64,000 nt of DNA, taken from positions 186,001 through 250,000 of the forward strand of contig JADNRZ010000015.1 of the NCBI GenBank assembly GCA_015501605.1, written 5' to 3'. The position numbers and the translations under genes are program-made. This DNA is from Panaeolus papilionaceus. Its lineage: Eukaryota > Basidiomycota > Agaricomycetes > Agaricales. Numbering within the stretch: position 1 is the first letter of the stretch; every line of letters begins with the position of its first letter. Positions 53,327 through 64,000 of the stretch are shown here, one piece after another. Under the pieces are notes generated by a model that ran no database searches, was not told the DNA's origin, and was given only the letters and a program-made list of their open reading frames with translations.

Positions 53327-56300
53327 TTAGAAATGAGGATTGAAACTAGAAAAGGTCACTGTTGAACACAGTCATCGTTGTGGACACCTCGTTGTAATTT
53401 GATTATGTAATACATTCATAACTTATATCCTGGTCCTATTCTTTCTTACAATCATATCAACCAATATCAAGTTCTTGAGCAGCCTCAAGAGATATATTTT
53501 TTCATTAGAATGTGGTACGTTTCTTCCTCTGACTTTATATTCTATGTATATTTGTCAAGGCTTGGAACGAAGACATCGCCTCAAGATACTGAGAATCCGT
53601 AGATTATCCGTATCCCGGTATTCTCACCGCCGCGTTACTGACAAGAGGACAGGTTCTTTCGCTGTCTATCATTGTTGTTTTCCTAAGTCCGACATATGGA
53701 GGTTATAGGCGTGACAATGCTATATTTGAATATTTCCTCGAACCCTCAAAAATACATAACCCCCCCTTTGGACCCTTGTGCTGCAATCTAATCAATCGAC
53801 ATCGAGAATATTCGAGGGTAGCCATCTGACACATCGAGGTAATTATCACTTCATCGATGGTTGGATAGAAGCTACGTTTTAGAATACCAACAACTTGTGA
53901 TCAGACATTCATTATGTATAGACCACCAGGGCTGGGGTATCACTGTAACTTGCCGCAATCACCGTTTGTCCAGGGTAATTGAAAGAAGGTTCGATGGGGT
54001 ACATATGAGTGAATTCAATTCAAAGGTGGCATAAATGTACTGCCCATCTGACAACTGGAGCTCTCAAGCGCAGAAACCTTGAGCATGGTAAATGGCACTT
54101 ACTTTATTGGCAGAACTCGGCCTACTCGATGGGCAAATCATCTCATAGCAAACATTGAAGCGCCCAACTGATCTTCAGTTCCCTGTAGATTGCTCTCGTC
54201 TATACAAATCTGTGACAAACCAAATCAATCTCGTAGGGCAGGCCTTTGCTTACAGCCCTCCGTTGCAGAGCAACGATGGTGACGACGATATAATTTCGAC
54301 CCATAAGTATGGTCGATCAACGTCACGACTGATCCACATGGATCGTAATATCGGGTATGTTACCGGTGCTCGAAGGCATGCGCGAAACGCATTCGCAAGT
54401 CTTGTAGTCGTCGGCTCTGCCAGATGATTACCTGAAATAACATACCCTTATCACTCTAATCACCTCTCAACACTTCATTTTCATCAACACATCCAGGTAG
54501 ACAACCTAAGAATGGAATATATCGTTCACGGTTCTCTACGATGTGTTGTCGTGTCGTTAACCCCTATCGCGCTTTCGCTCGTCTGACCAGTGTAATAAAA
54601 GCCTCCTTCAATAGGTACCGCATACCGGACCTACTGTCGCCCTCTGACAATCACCAAAGATAAGTCAAGTGGTTCTATTTTTGCTGCAGTTCTTTCCCCA
54701 GATTGCCATGCTGGGGAGTGTCACTCCCATGAGCACAAGATACTGAGAAATCAAAAGACATCAGATATATTTCACAGAATTCTGTTCTTGCCAGCGCATA
54801 AGAATTGCAAGTATATTTTCCTTAGTAATATATAATAAACGAGAAATATATCAACACTTGGGTTTACCTCTGTTCTATTGTCACAGAGCACCTGGTAAAA
54901 CCATGGAAAATCCCAAATTTTAATAATCCGTCTTGGATTATCTTCAATAAGCGGAATCGGGACCGAGCCATGCGACTCGGTGCGCCATCATCCCGCCCTC
55001 GAACGCTTCAGTCAATGAAAACTCTCAGCCTCCAATGGCGATGTCCTAAAATCCAACCAAGCTGCTGAAATTCTTGGAATTGAATTGGCCGATTGTTCCC
55101 GTCCCGGTATCCGGTGAATTTCTCCAGCATTGCACCTGAATTTGAGGGCCTTAACATCGCATGTAAATGCACCGACTCTTCCATTTGTTTGGAATATTCA
55201 TAAGGATGCGGTGCACAGTTTCGAGTTGTGCTATTCCCCACTCCACCCGATGTCAAATACCCCTGCGCTGTAAATATGTAGCAACTCTCCACAATTTGCA
55301 GAAACACAATCATTTTCGGGGCTCGAGAGGGGAAATCAACATAGAACTTGCCCAAACCCTGAGAGAGAGCCTAAAGGGCTTACGACCGAATGGATATCAT
55401 CATGTTTGTGGTGGCGTTGCGACTCCCAAGCTTGCGACGCTGGGCGTTCCCAGGTAAACATGACCATCGTTGTTCTAAACAACAGACTTCGATGTGCCAT
55501 TGCCATATTTTTTCTACCTCTCAGTTCTGCGTGCTCTAGGAGCTATTGCATAGATGATGATCCTGTAAAGCTGGATAACAACGAGGTATAAATGGACCAG
55601 CATGGTTCAAGTTCTTTGATATCAGCAACACTCTCTAGGTGCATGGAGGAAGCGTGAGATGCGAACATTCGCTCAACACCATCGTTGCATTGGTTCTCTT
55701 GCGGGACATAGGCGGACAACAAATGTTCGAAAGCGATTGAGGGGTTCTATGGCTTCCAATCATACTCAAGCACACCGTCGTGCGAGTGCGAATCGTCTCC
55801 CGACTCTGCACACATATATTGTGGCCCACTGGAGAAATAAGTTTCAACTAGAATGACTTTAAAGTTTTACATCTCGCTTAGACTCAATCACGATTTACAC
55901 GACTGCCATCGTTGAGTGGGTCAACCAAGTGGATGCAAGGTAGACAGCGTGGATGACATCAGCGAACATCCCTCTCTAAAGGCTGCGAGAAACTGCGACA
56001 TGGGTGGAAGCGTCGGATACTTATTGGAGACACAAGCATGCATACAAAAGGGTTGAACTCACCAAGTTGACATAGGGGCCCGGGATCGCTATAATTGAGA
56101 CACATCCGAGATATGCTATTGGCTTGTCTGTTGCTCTCTCTGACCGATGGTCGCAGGCGGTAGTGTCCATGCCCAAGTCTTGAGTATGGAGCGGGCTACG
56201 GCAACCCACTTATGGGCCCAAGAATGCAGGTGATAGGAAAGAGTTAGCACCAAAGTGGAATCAATCCGTCCGCCGGCTCAGGCCGCCAGGGATGAAATCC

Positions 56301-57680
56301 AATGCTGTCGTGTCGCGCCACAAACGAGCTATCAAGTTAACCCCTCGAGTGATATCCCATGAAACAAGGCACTCCCTCTCATACATGGTCGGAGGCCGGC
56401 GAAGTATCCACCCTCCCCCTTATCTTTGACTCCACGAGCGACGACAAGGTCTCTTAATCGAAGCAATTGCATTCCATAGGCTTTGTATATCACATTAGAG
56501 CGCTGCTCCATGCTTACACATATCTGCATAATTCACCTCTAGGCGCGTATATTTCCCCGACGCCTGCGCTTGACGAGACTCTTGCGGGGTGGCAATGATA
56601 GAGTCCGTCCGCGGAAGTGCGAGGATATCCCTGCATGCAAAGGGTCGTCAAGAGATGATGATCAGTCGCACCGAAAGGGGTGTTGCGTTGGTGAATAGTT
56701 GGTCCCTGGTTGGAAAGTAAAAGCGTTTGCGGAGAAGGGGATGATACAGGCAGTCGGTAGCTGACCCTAGTGGGAACCCTATGTTTGTGACCCACAGCAA
56801 CCCCCCCGGGCGCAAACAACCAACCCGATCAAAAAGTATTATGACATTGTGCGCATTGGGACGCAGACTGTCCTAAATATCATAGAGTTGGAGAGAGGTA
56901 TTACTGCTGCGAATGAATGATAAGCAGTTAAAATTGTGAGCCAAGAGGCCAAATAAACCAGTTGAGAAAACTAGGTTGTTTTGAGGAGCATGACCAACAA
57001 AGATCAAAGCTCCCGCTCAAAGGTGGAATGGCGCCGAGGCATGAGACCAAGTAGACACATCGAGAATGGGAGCTGTAGCTGATGAGCAGAACAGGTTTAG
57101 GAGTCTCATCACTGTTCTTGCTGGCAGGAATAGCGTCAAAGATTACAAGTTTATATCCAGGTGTTCCGTCGGGAGTTGCTGGTGCCTGTGTTTTCAACGG
57201 AACTGCCCCATATCCGGCACGATGCCTAACTTCGAGGTGTCAGAACGAACAGCGTCATAGGTATTCAAAAATACCAACGAATAGGGTGGGTCCCAGCTGC
57301 CAACGTCCGCGTCGAGATAACACGGGTGGTGGTGGGTTGCGCCCCATGCGCCTGATTGGTTGCAGGCAGTGCTGAAGACAGCGTGCGATCCAATGATTGA
57401 GATGTGGGAGCACCAGTAACAGGTTGATCACCAGAGCGGGTAAGCAAGGCTCGAAAGGCTGGATTTCAATCAAGTGCGACCTGATTCCGGCATGTATTGT
57501 ATTCCCATCGTTTTCTAGACGTTCTTTCCGTCGAGTTCATTGACCAAACAATGAAAAGATGGATGTGAAGGGTTGAGCGCTGCAGAGACAAAAGGTGGCT
57601 CAAGCGGGGTAAGGTGGACATTAAGATTAGCATTTTCAAAGAGGCAGTAGTAAAGGTAGATAATGGATTATACAGCACGT
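53327..57680. other. 4.35-kb gene-poor block
   Basis: This is the largest stretch in the window without a recognisable gene. All six frames are broken by frequent stops; the longest ORFs (about 100-115 codons, such as 55008-55355 minus and 56514-56819 minus) show no family motif and no plausible splice continuation. Short A/T-rich parts (53400-54000, 54750-54950) alternate with more GC-rich parts (55000-57600). No terminal repeats, tRNA or transposase motif could be found by eye. It may hold a decayed element, a non-coding RNA gene or fast-evolving small genes. Confidence 0.5.
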
Positions 57681-59400
57681 CTATAGAATATACTTCTTCT
57701 GAGTCTTCAAGTGCGCGTAAGGATCCCCCTTCTGAGGGCGGCCATAGTAAGGTTCGGGTGCCTCTATAAAATGAAAGCAAGAAAGAAACGAGGCAGGTCA
57801 GCAGATGCAAAGGATAGAGATAACAAAAAATGGAGCGTGCTCAAACGTACTCAGAATACCCTGGTATATTTTGGAAACTGTCTCGTCCCAAACAGCTCGC
57901 CACATATGCAAGCCTCCACCTTTAGAGCCGTCTAAATTCCACTTTTCGGCAAACTCTCGCACATTGAACCCAAGACGTTGCTCATCTGGTACAATAGGAA
58001 TATCAAGGTGAGCAGACGTGGGACCAACTGCCCGGGACGCCGCCGACAGAGTATATTCACCCTCCAGGGGTGGTTGTGGAAGGAGAACAGTCACGTATCT
58101 GTGATACGGTGAACCATTTTGGGGATGCGGGGGGATGTATTGTGTATGGGTATTCAAATCGGAAATGTGCTCGGGCGAAGTTGCTGAAAGTGGGATATTG
58201 GGCCTAAAGCTTGATTAGAGGTTTTTTTTAAAAAGCCGTACTAAAAACCGTACTTCATCCAATGCAAAAATGTAGTGAAAGACTCTTCCTCTGGGTTCGG
58301 AACGTCTAAAAGAGAATAAAGTGAATAAATAGTTAAAGACGTAAAAAGACTAAAACTAACCAAGGTCGAGCAAAAGCATGGTATATAAGCGCGTGTCGGC
58401 GTGATAAACGTTTGCATAGAGCCTGGGAGGTTGAAGCGTCTGAAAGGTGGTTTTGAGTTGTAGTTTTTAACATAATAGGTTGAGCCTGCGCACCTGCTTA
58501 ACTGCAAGGAAAGTGCCGGGTTCGACTTCCCTGTGAAGCTTGCTCGTCTCTTTGATTTCTGAAGGACGCGCTTGCGCAATGACGCGTAGATGGAAGCTAG
58601 GGTGGAGACTAGGGAGCATATCGGGAACAACACTCATTTGGTGTACGCGCTCCATCTTGCAGGAAATAATTTAATAAAAGTGTATGAAGTAGCAGGCGAT
58701 AAACACGCACCAAAAGATCCAAGTCTCCATCCTTTCTCCACTTTTGCTCAAGAAGATGTCTATGTGACGCTTTGGACTTGTCGGCTGCATAAACGCGACG
58801 TATTACAAAACCATAAAAAATAGGAACGAGCTCAAATAGGACTCACTCACCCATAGCATTGTTCACGGTCCACCTAACCCTAGGTAAATTGACTTCGCTC
58901 TGAACCTCAACAACGTTGGCCTTTTGAAGCAAGGTTTCAAGTTCGGAATCGATGGCGCGCAACTTGTCCTGCAAGTCTGAGCTCTCAGCAACCTTGTCCT
59001 CCGAAAGTGCCAGCAGCTTGTCTTTCAGAGACTTGCACTCTGTCTGCTTTGCCTGAACTTGCTTCCGAATCTCCCTCAGTTCGCGTTTAAGCCTTTCACT
59101 GTCCTCTTTAAGGTAATGCAAAGCCTGGTCATATGCGGGCACGACACCGGGGGCGAGAGGCCTGTTCCATTCGCGAGGGTTCTCCAAAGAAATATTTGGT
59201 CGCTTGGGCTGGCGCTTTTTCCTAAAAGCTGATTTAGGTTGGACAGCCGAATTCGCGCGTGGTGTGTCGACAGCGGGAGTTGGCGGAGGAGTAGTCGCAG
59301 CAGCATTAGAAGACGCGACTTCAAGGGTCGAATTGTTCCTTATAGCATTGACCCATTGTCGCTTTGGAAAGGCGCAAGGCAGACGTTTAAGAGAGAACAT
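57681..59400 (-). CDS. MRPL35: Mitochondrial large-subunit ribosomal protein mL38
   Basis: Exons are 59400-58851, 58784-58711, 58655-58494, 58439-58361, 58305-58254, 58203-57851 and 57763-57681, giving 450 residues. The protein begins with a basic mitochondrial presequence (MFSLKRLPCAFPKRQW). Then follows a Lys/Arg/Glu-rich coiled coil (about 100-165), the mL38 linker WRKDGDLDLLMERVHQMSVV (last part), and a PEBP-like (phosphatidylethanolamine-binding-protein) domain from about residue 215. The PEBP core shows LLLDLDVPNPEEESF, TFLHWMKPNIP and SPYHRYVTVLL. The end is PEPYYGRPQKGDPYAHLKTQ, a conserved mL38 tail. Yeast Mrpl35 (mL38) sits on the central protuberance of the mitoribosome. All joins close in phase. 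Confidence 0.94.
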
Positions 59401-60154
59401 TGTCGCCGAAACAGAGCTTTGCTTGACTCAAATTTGAAAAAATGTAGGATCCAATAGCGCGTTTTTGTTTGGCTTTGTTTGTTTGTTAACACAGCCACCA
59501 CAAGGATCAGTCTTTCGAGCTTTCATCAGTCTTTCGTTTTTCAAGTCAAAATAATCACTTTATGATAGTAAGGCAATAAAACGTCTATTATGCGTGTACT
59601 CCAATTCTGCCTAAAATAGGAGACAAGGTATTACGAATATCTAAAAGGTGGACAACAACTCTACATCCAATGGAACAACAGTAGCAAGAATGCTCCAGAG
59701 GGTGGCGGTAGTACAGGTACGTGGTATGTAGAACAAGGAGAGCATATAATGGTGTGCATAGCGAGTACGGGAATCCCATTAGGGGAAATAGAGCGAGCGA
59801 TAGTGAGAGAGAGAGAGAGAGACGGATAAAAGGTTGCGCAGGGGATTAGTCGTTTGGAAAGGGAAAGGAAAAGAGGTATACGCAAGAAGGGCGCAGTATT
59901 AAGCAGCAAGGGAAGGGGAAACAAGATAAAGACAACATGTGTATGTGTAATGGATATGGTTACAGTGGAATATGTAGCGCCCCAAGAAGAAATGCAGGCA
60001 ATATACAGAAATAAGGATATGCGAGTGACAGCAAAAAAGACAAGCAGAAGCAGCAAAATCGGTAGCAGAAGCGCAGGAGGTGGACAGGGTCAACTAGTCA
60101 AGGGCGCCATCAGAGATGAAGATACTTTTCGAGTGGAATGTGGTGGGGTGGAAA
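59401..60154. other. Intergenic region with GA microsatellite
   Basis: About 750 bp between mL38 (start at 59400) and the 3' end of the FYVE gene, both on the minus strand. It includes a perfect GA dinucleotide run of nine units (59805-59822). It presumably contains the mL38 promoter. The open plus-strand frame 59854-60246 overlaps the FYVE-gene 3' region and shows no domain. Confidence 0.5.
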
Positions 60155-61375
60155 TTAAAAAGTGGAGGTATGGCAAGGAGTGCCAACGACAAGAAGGGGT
60201 TCTGGTTCTCTGGGTAGACGGTATTGGAAGGCTCCGTCACGAATGACAGGGTTCTCTCTCCGCTGACGTTCGAGCAACTCTTCATGCTCCATCTGTAGTT
60301 CAAAAGGTGCCTTGCCTCCTGGAATGGGTAAACGATAGCCGTCAAGGATAGGGCTCTGCTTTGGTTCCCAGCGTCCACCACCTGTTGCTTTACATAGAAT
60401 GCTGGAGCGACGTAGTGGGTAGGCATCGAGTTCACCATAGGAACGCTCCAGGTCTTCAGCCAAAGGTAAATGTGAAGTACGAAGGGAGTGAAGTCTTGAA
60501 CGACTAGCACCGCTACCACCTCCACTGCTAGAAGACGACTGAGAGCTATTCAGGCTGGAAACACTGGATACGTTGCGAAGGGACTGAGCTTTCCGGCGGG
60601 GTTTATTAGGCAGAGTATCGAGATTGGAAGCGATGGAAGGAGAGGGAGACACGCTTGTAGAAGGAGATGGTAGATGGGTAGGGGACATGGGGGAAAGAGG
60701 TTGCTTGAACATTGCGATAGGGGCGGTAAGAACGCGTTTGAGAGAAGGTCTTACGACCTCTGGTGTACGTGGTGAGGTTGGACAACCGTGAATCTGATCC
60801 CAACAATCATCACAAACTCTTGAATTGATAACGGGAGAAGTTGGTGATTCGAACGTTGTAATTGGAACGTTTCGAGGAGGTTGAAGGAAAGATAGGTTTG
60901 AAGTATCGAGAAGTGGTGTCAAGCGAGAAGTGCATGGACCACAAAAGACTCCTCCACACTTTCGACAGTGCTAATAACAGAATGAATGAATAAAGGTCTG
61001 AAGATGGATGATATTCGAAACTTACATGTTTACGTTCGAAGAAGGTAAAGGGAACGCGACAGTAGAAGTTGTCGCAGTTGTTGGAAGCAGAGTCGGGCTA
61101 TAACAACAGGTCAATGTGAGGAATATAAAATGAAATCAATATGGAAACGAACCTTCCAAAGTTGTTTCGACAACAAAACGGCCAAATGCTCGTTACGTCT
61201 CTCCAAGTTGGAAGGGCCCGGAATGGGAACATCGAGGAGAGAAGATGAGGACGAAGAAGGGGAACTATGAGTAAGAGAAGGAGGAGAAATGGGAGAAACT
61301 AAAAACATGTTAGTCGAATAATGAGGAGGAGGAGGAGGAGGAGAACATACCTGGACGAGACATAATGATATTCAT
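60155..61375 (-). CDS. FYVE zinc-finger protein
   Basis: Exons are 61375-61351, 61298-61153, 61097-61026 and 60970-60155, giving 352 residues (an in-frame ATG at 61363 is an alternative start). A FYVE-type finger spans about residues 56-135: a WKPD entry (WxxD), CDNFYC, the basic phosphoinositide pocket RKHHCRKCGGVFCGPC, and the closing RVCDDC. FYVE domains bind PI3P on endosomes and vacuoles. There is a long insertion of about 30 residues between the third and fourth Cys pairs. The first Cys pair has four residues between the cysteines instead of two. The C-terminal ~215 residues are disordered and Ser/Pro-rich. Intron 1 contains an AGG/CCT trinucleotide run. No kinase or other catalytic domain is attached, so an adaptor role is likely. 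Confidence 0.87.
61323..61343. repeat. GAG trinucleotide microsatellite
   Basis: A perfect GAG-type trinucleotide run of about seven units lies inside intron 1 of the FYVE gene; on the coding strand it is a CTC pyrimidine tract. Confidence 0.9.
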
Positions 61376-62620
61376 AAATTGGGGGAAACGAGAATGAGTG
61401 TCTGGTTGAATTGGTGCTCCTGTTATATTTCCACTGTCCCCTCCTGCCGTTGCCTCTGCCTTTTTAGGTATACATCAAATCTCAGATCTGTTCCATATGA
61501 TCTTGCATCCGATGTTACCCCCCTTTTAAAATAAAAATCACATTGTCACATTTCATCATTTTATTTTATTTTATTTATTGAGCACGTGATTGTTTAAATC
61601 CTTTCCCTCAATTTCAGGCACATTGGGATTCACTACTCATCCATCCGTCAACTTGGTTAGAATATACTACTTTCATGTATTACTTACAATACAATACTAT
61701 TCATTCATCCATTCTTATAAACTTTCTCTAGAACGACGTCTCTTTCTCTCTCTCTCTCAACAACCCGCCCCGACAACCGAATTCACTTCGAACCTGAGCC
61801 ACAAGACGTGTTCGAACCACCAAGGGTCATCAATCTACGCCGTACACCGTCAATTATAGCTTGATGGGCTCCGGAGGCGCGTATAACATATAAAATACTC
61901 TGACCTTGCCTTCCCTGCATCATACTCTGTGTTTCCCCCCGCCGGGTTTCCTTGGAAAAAATACCAAACATACTCCACGGGGAATATTTCTATCAGTCCT
62001 CACCTTAGATGGCTTAGCTCTCCTTCATTAGTCCATCTTATTTAGACAAACCCTTCCACCACGTCCCTTTTGACGCTCACGTTGACCTCACGTTGCTCTC
62101 TGATAAGCGGCGCTTCGGTACGGCGTCCGTTGTCATTCTACTTGTCTATCTTCCGCACGACCTTCAATTCCACTGACAGCCCCTATCGATTGAGATCATG
62201 AAGGTTCACCCCTCCAATGCCCCGCCCCCACTTGCGATGCCCGAATTCTCACTTTTCATACCACCTATCCATCCCTTCCGTCGCTATCAATAATACACTT
62301 GGTATGCATTTCTATCACGCCGCACATCCTCTCTGTGACAGTGTAAGTAGTAATCGTATAGTTCAACCGTCCGTTCCGAATTTCCCAAACGAGGATCCCT
62401 CAACATATGCAACATTCCTCCATTACCGAGATGTTTTCCACCTATCCACATTCTTTACTCTGCATGTGCTTTATGCCACTCGGTCATCACTCTTCCGAGA
62501 ATGAACCCTTAATTCCAGTTTTGTTATTGCCAATGAGAACACCCTGAGCCACCATCCTCCACGTAGCTATGCTGCATGGTATATATAAGCGGCAACCATA
62601 ATCACACTTGTAGGCGCTCG
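61376..62620. other. Gene-free stretch upstream of FYVE gene
   Basis: About 1.25 kb runs from the FYVE start codon to the target duplication of the mobile element. It has pyrimidine-rich and TTTTA-repeat patches (about 61555-61580) and no ORF with family resemblance. It presumably includes the FYVE gene promoter. Confidence 0.45.
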
Positions 62621-62629
62621 ATATTCTAC
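62621..62629 (+). repeat. Target-site duplication, left copy
   Basis: The nine bases ATATTCTAC directly abut the left end of the element and are repeated exactly at 63931-63939. Confidence 0.85.
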
Positions 62630-62757
62630 TAGGCTCGTGAACCAGCTCGTTTTTTTCAAACTCCGATGCGTCCCGCAAGGGAGTTCGAAGAACGGCTGGT
62701 CCACACGGCAACAAAATTCGGGGGCAGCAAAAGTAAAGTGGGGACTTAGCGAAATTT
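62630..62757 (+). repeat. Left terminal inverted repeat
   Basis: The outer 16 bp and the inner block from 62699 are homologous to the inverse of the right end. The middle (about 62646-62698) is unrelated to the right end and can fold: CCAG...CTGG encloses a small AACTCC...GGAGTT stem. Confidence 0.8.
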
Positions 62758-63378
62758 CATGAAATTGCTCTTCGTCACTCAACAATCAACGATCTTTCAC
62801 TTGCACAAACGCTTGCAACATCAATTTAGATCACTAACAATCATTAATAATTATGTATCGTCATCGTGAATAATTTATGGAAATATTATTTAGCTATATT
62901 ACATGCAGATGGCCCACGAAGAACTGAATTTGCAAGGGTGGAAGATGATGAAAATCACCACTAGGGTAAGGAGTTGCCCCCAAAAGCGGCTGCGTGCTGT
63001 TGAATATATTGACGACCCATAGCATACATTGGGCATGTAGCAACGAAATATCCATTTTGATAATATTGACCTGGCTGGTCAATGGCTGATGCATTGGTGG
63101 GCATGGATGTGTGAATGGGAACGTGAGCTGGGCGAGGGGAGAAGGAACTATTGGCGTCGAGGTTGATGTCTGAGAAAGGTGAGATGACAGATGGTGAGAA
63201 GGACTCGTGTTCATCACGTCTGTCGTGGTTTAGCGACTGGTGGACCAGGGCGGGTGCGGTCGAGCAGCGTAGGTTTACAGGTGTCGCAACACAATAACGG
63301 TGTATCTATTTGTAAGTGAAACTGTCAGATAATGTGCGGAGCTGAGTATTCTTACTGGATCTAACATTTCGATATGCT

Positions 63379-63657
63379 TTGGTTGTAACACAACGGCGAC
63401 ATTTGGTTGTTTGGACCAGAGCCCAAAATCCCTCTTCTGTCGCGTCAGGATTGGGTTCCAGTCTCCTGACAGGGTCAGCACTGGCAGATTTCAATAAGGC
63501 ATTTGTGAGCATGCAAGAACAACGGCAGATGAGCCTTGTGTACAGAGGTGACAAGATCAATGGCAACGCACCTAACAAGGTGGAAGATGATGGTGGCCTG
63601 TCTGAAGAATACGAAGAACAGAGTGAATTAGCGGCGGATATCATGAAATTTTTATAA
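63379..63657 (+). CDS. Possible ORF inside the transposon
   Basis: An open frame of 92 codons inside the element (the listed first codon is not ATG-based with certainty). The C-terminal half looks protein-like, with a Lys/Asn/Glu-rich segment and an acidic helix LSEEYEEQSELAADIMKFL. A plausible acceptor (AG at 63484-63485) could begin an exon at ATTTCAATAAGG. No transposase motif such as DDE or a zinc knuckle is visible. The opposite strand is open over nearly the same interval, so this may be chance. Confidence 0.2.
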   Translation: MVVTQRRHLVVWTRAQNPSSVASGLGSSLLTGSALADFNKAFVSMQEQRQMSLVYRGDKINGNAPNKVEDDGGLSEEYEEQSELAADIMKFL

Positions 63658-63791
63658 TTTGTGCGTACTAATTCATAATATTGTTACTATTGAAGCACTA
63701 GAAAAATGAATTTTGAGGAGTGAACATGCGAGCAACCGAGAATGAGCATTGGAGGTGAGTATGATGGTGATGAGGAAAGAGTAAAACACGA

Positions 63792-63930
63792 AAATTTGCT
63801 AAGTCCCCACTTTACTTTGGCTACCCCCGAATTTTGTTGCCGTGTGGACCAGTCTGTTCGGTGCCCTCACAATACATCACAACAACAACAACAAACAAAA
63901 GGCACCGAACCAGACTGGTTCACGAGTCTA
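63792..63930 (-). repeat. Right terminal inverted repeat
   Basis: This is the inverse of the left end in its inner (63792-63850) and outer (63915-63930) parts. The middle is a strong hairpin: ACCAGTCTGTTCGGTGCC (63849-63866) pairs with GGCACCGAACCAGACTGGT (63901-63919), leaving one bulge. The loop is A/C-rich with a CAA repeat. Confidence 0.8.
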
Positions 63931-63939
63931 ATATTCTAC
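63931..63939 (+). repeat. Target-site duplication, right copy
   Basis: An exact copy of the nine bases ATATTCTAC found at 62621-62629, directly after the right inverted repeat. Confidence 0.85.
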
Positions 63940-64000
63940 ATATGGAACAATTTCACACTTGAATTCGTATCACCATTACCTCGGCACATTCCAAACAACG

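Larger units (their letters stand above)
62630..63930. mobile_element. Non-autonomous TIR DNA transposon, Mutator-like by size of TSD
   Basis: The element is 1301 bp, flanked by perfect 9-bp direct repeats. Its ends are inverted: the left begins TAGGCTCGTGAACCAG and the right ends CTGGTTCACGAGTCTA (one mismatch over 16). A second inverted block, 62699-62757 against 63792-63850, matches at more than 90 percent over about 57 bp. The total terminal repeats are 128 bp (left) and 139 bp (right). A 9-bp duplication with long inverted repeats is typical of Mutator-like elements; KDZ-type elements (about 8 bp) are an alternative. No transposase is encoded, so mobilisation would need a helper. The perfect duplication implies a recent insertion. 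Confidence 0.85.

Noticed and set aside
55008..55355. 115-codon minus-strand ORF in the gene-poor block
   Set aside because: No family motif, no splice-compatible extension, and length is within what random sequence gives.
56514..56819. 101-codon minus-strand ORF
   Set aside because: Composition is like shuffled sequence, with no domain and no supporting neighbours.

Overview
The window reads as nuclear DNA of a filamentous basidiomycete, most likely a mushroom-forming agaricomycete. Nearly every gene is broken by many short introns (about 45-85 nt), genes are dense on both strands, and the gene set is fungal: CHO2, NIC96, MIP1, PRP16, ARP5, a Dpm1 without a C-terminal membrane anchor, and an SMN ortholog. 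The taxonomic call is inference. Gene models were built by hand: exon joins were chosen so that reading frames close and family motifs are restored, and in all but two places the frames closed exactly.

Layout. 1-7 kb: 3' end of an isochorismatase-fold hydrolase, a Ser/Thr-rich single-pass membrane protein, a Rab4 GTPase and a D-serine dehydratase-like enzyme. 7-11 kb: a divergent pseudokinase and an unrecognised membrane protein. 11-14 kb: ARP5 (INO80 complex). 14-24 kb: two UNC93-like transporters flanking CHO2 (phosphatidylethanolamine methylation). 25-30 kb: an F-box protein, DPM1, a NAA38-like LSM protein and SMN. 30-32 kb: a 604-residue disordered protein. 32-43 kb: NIC96, a leukotriene A4 hydrolase-type aminopeptidase and mitochondrial DNA polymerase gamma. 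43-53 kb: an ABC transporter, a Sel1-repeat protein and the splicing helicase PRP16. 53.3-57.7 kb: a gene-poor block. 57.7-61.4 kb: mitochondrial ribosomal protein mL38 and a FYVE-finger protein. 62.6-63.9 kb: a mobile element.

The genes are mostly unlinked housekeeping functions: lipid and GPI/N-glycan precursor synthesis, nuclear pore, splicing and snRNP assembly, mitochondrial replication and translation, and endosomal trafficking. I see no biosynthetic cluster, CRISPR array, rRNA or convincing tRNA.

The most notable non-gene feature is a 1.3-kb element (62630-63930). It has long terminal inverted repeats and a perfect 9-bp target duplication, and its repeat ends carry unrelated hairpins at the same position. 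Other points worth checking are an apparent excess of GC-AG introns (six among roughly 140), a transporter paralog that lost its last membrane segment, a 27-bp gap holding a CRE palindrome between two tandem genes, and two places where a reading frame closes only with an unusual join (LTA4H-type gene and PRP16).
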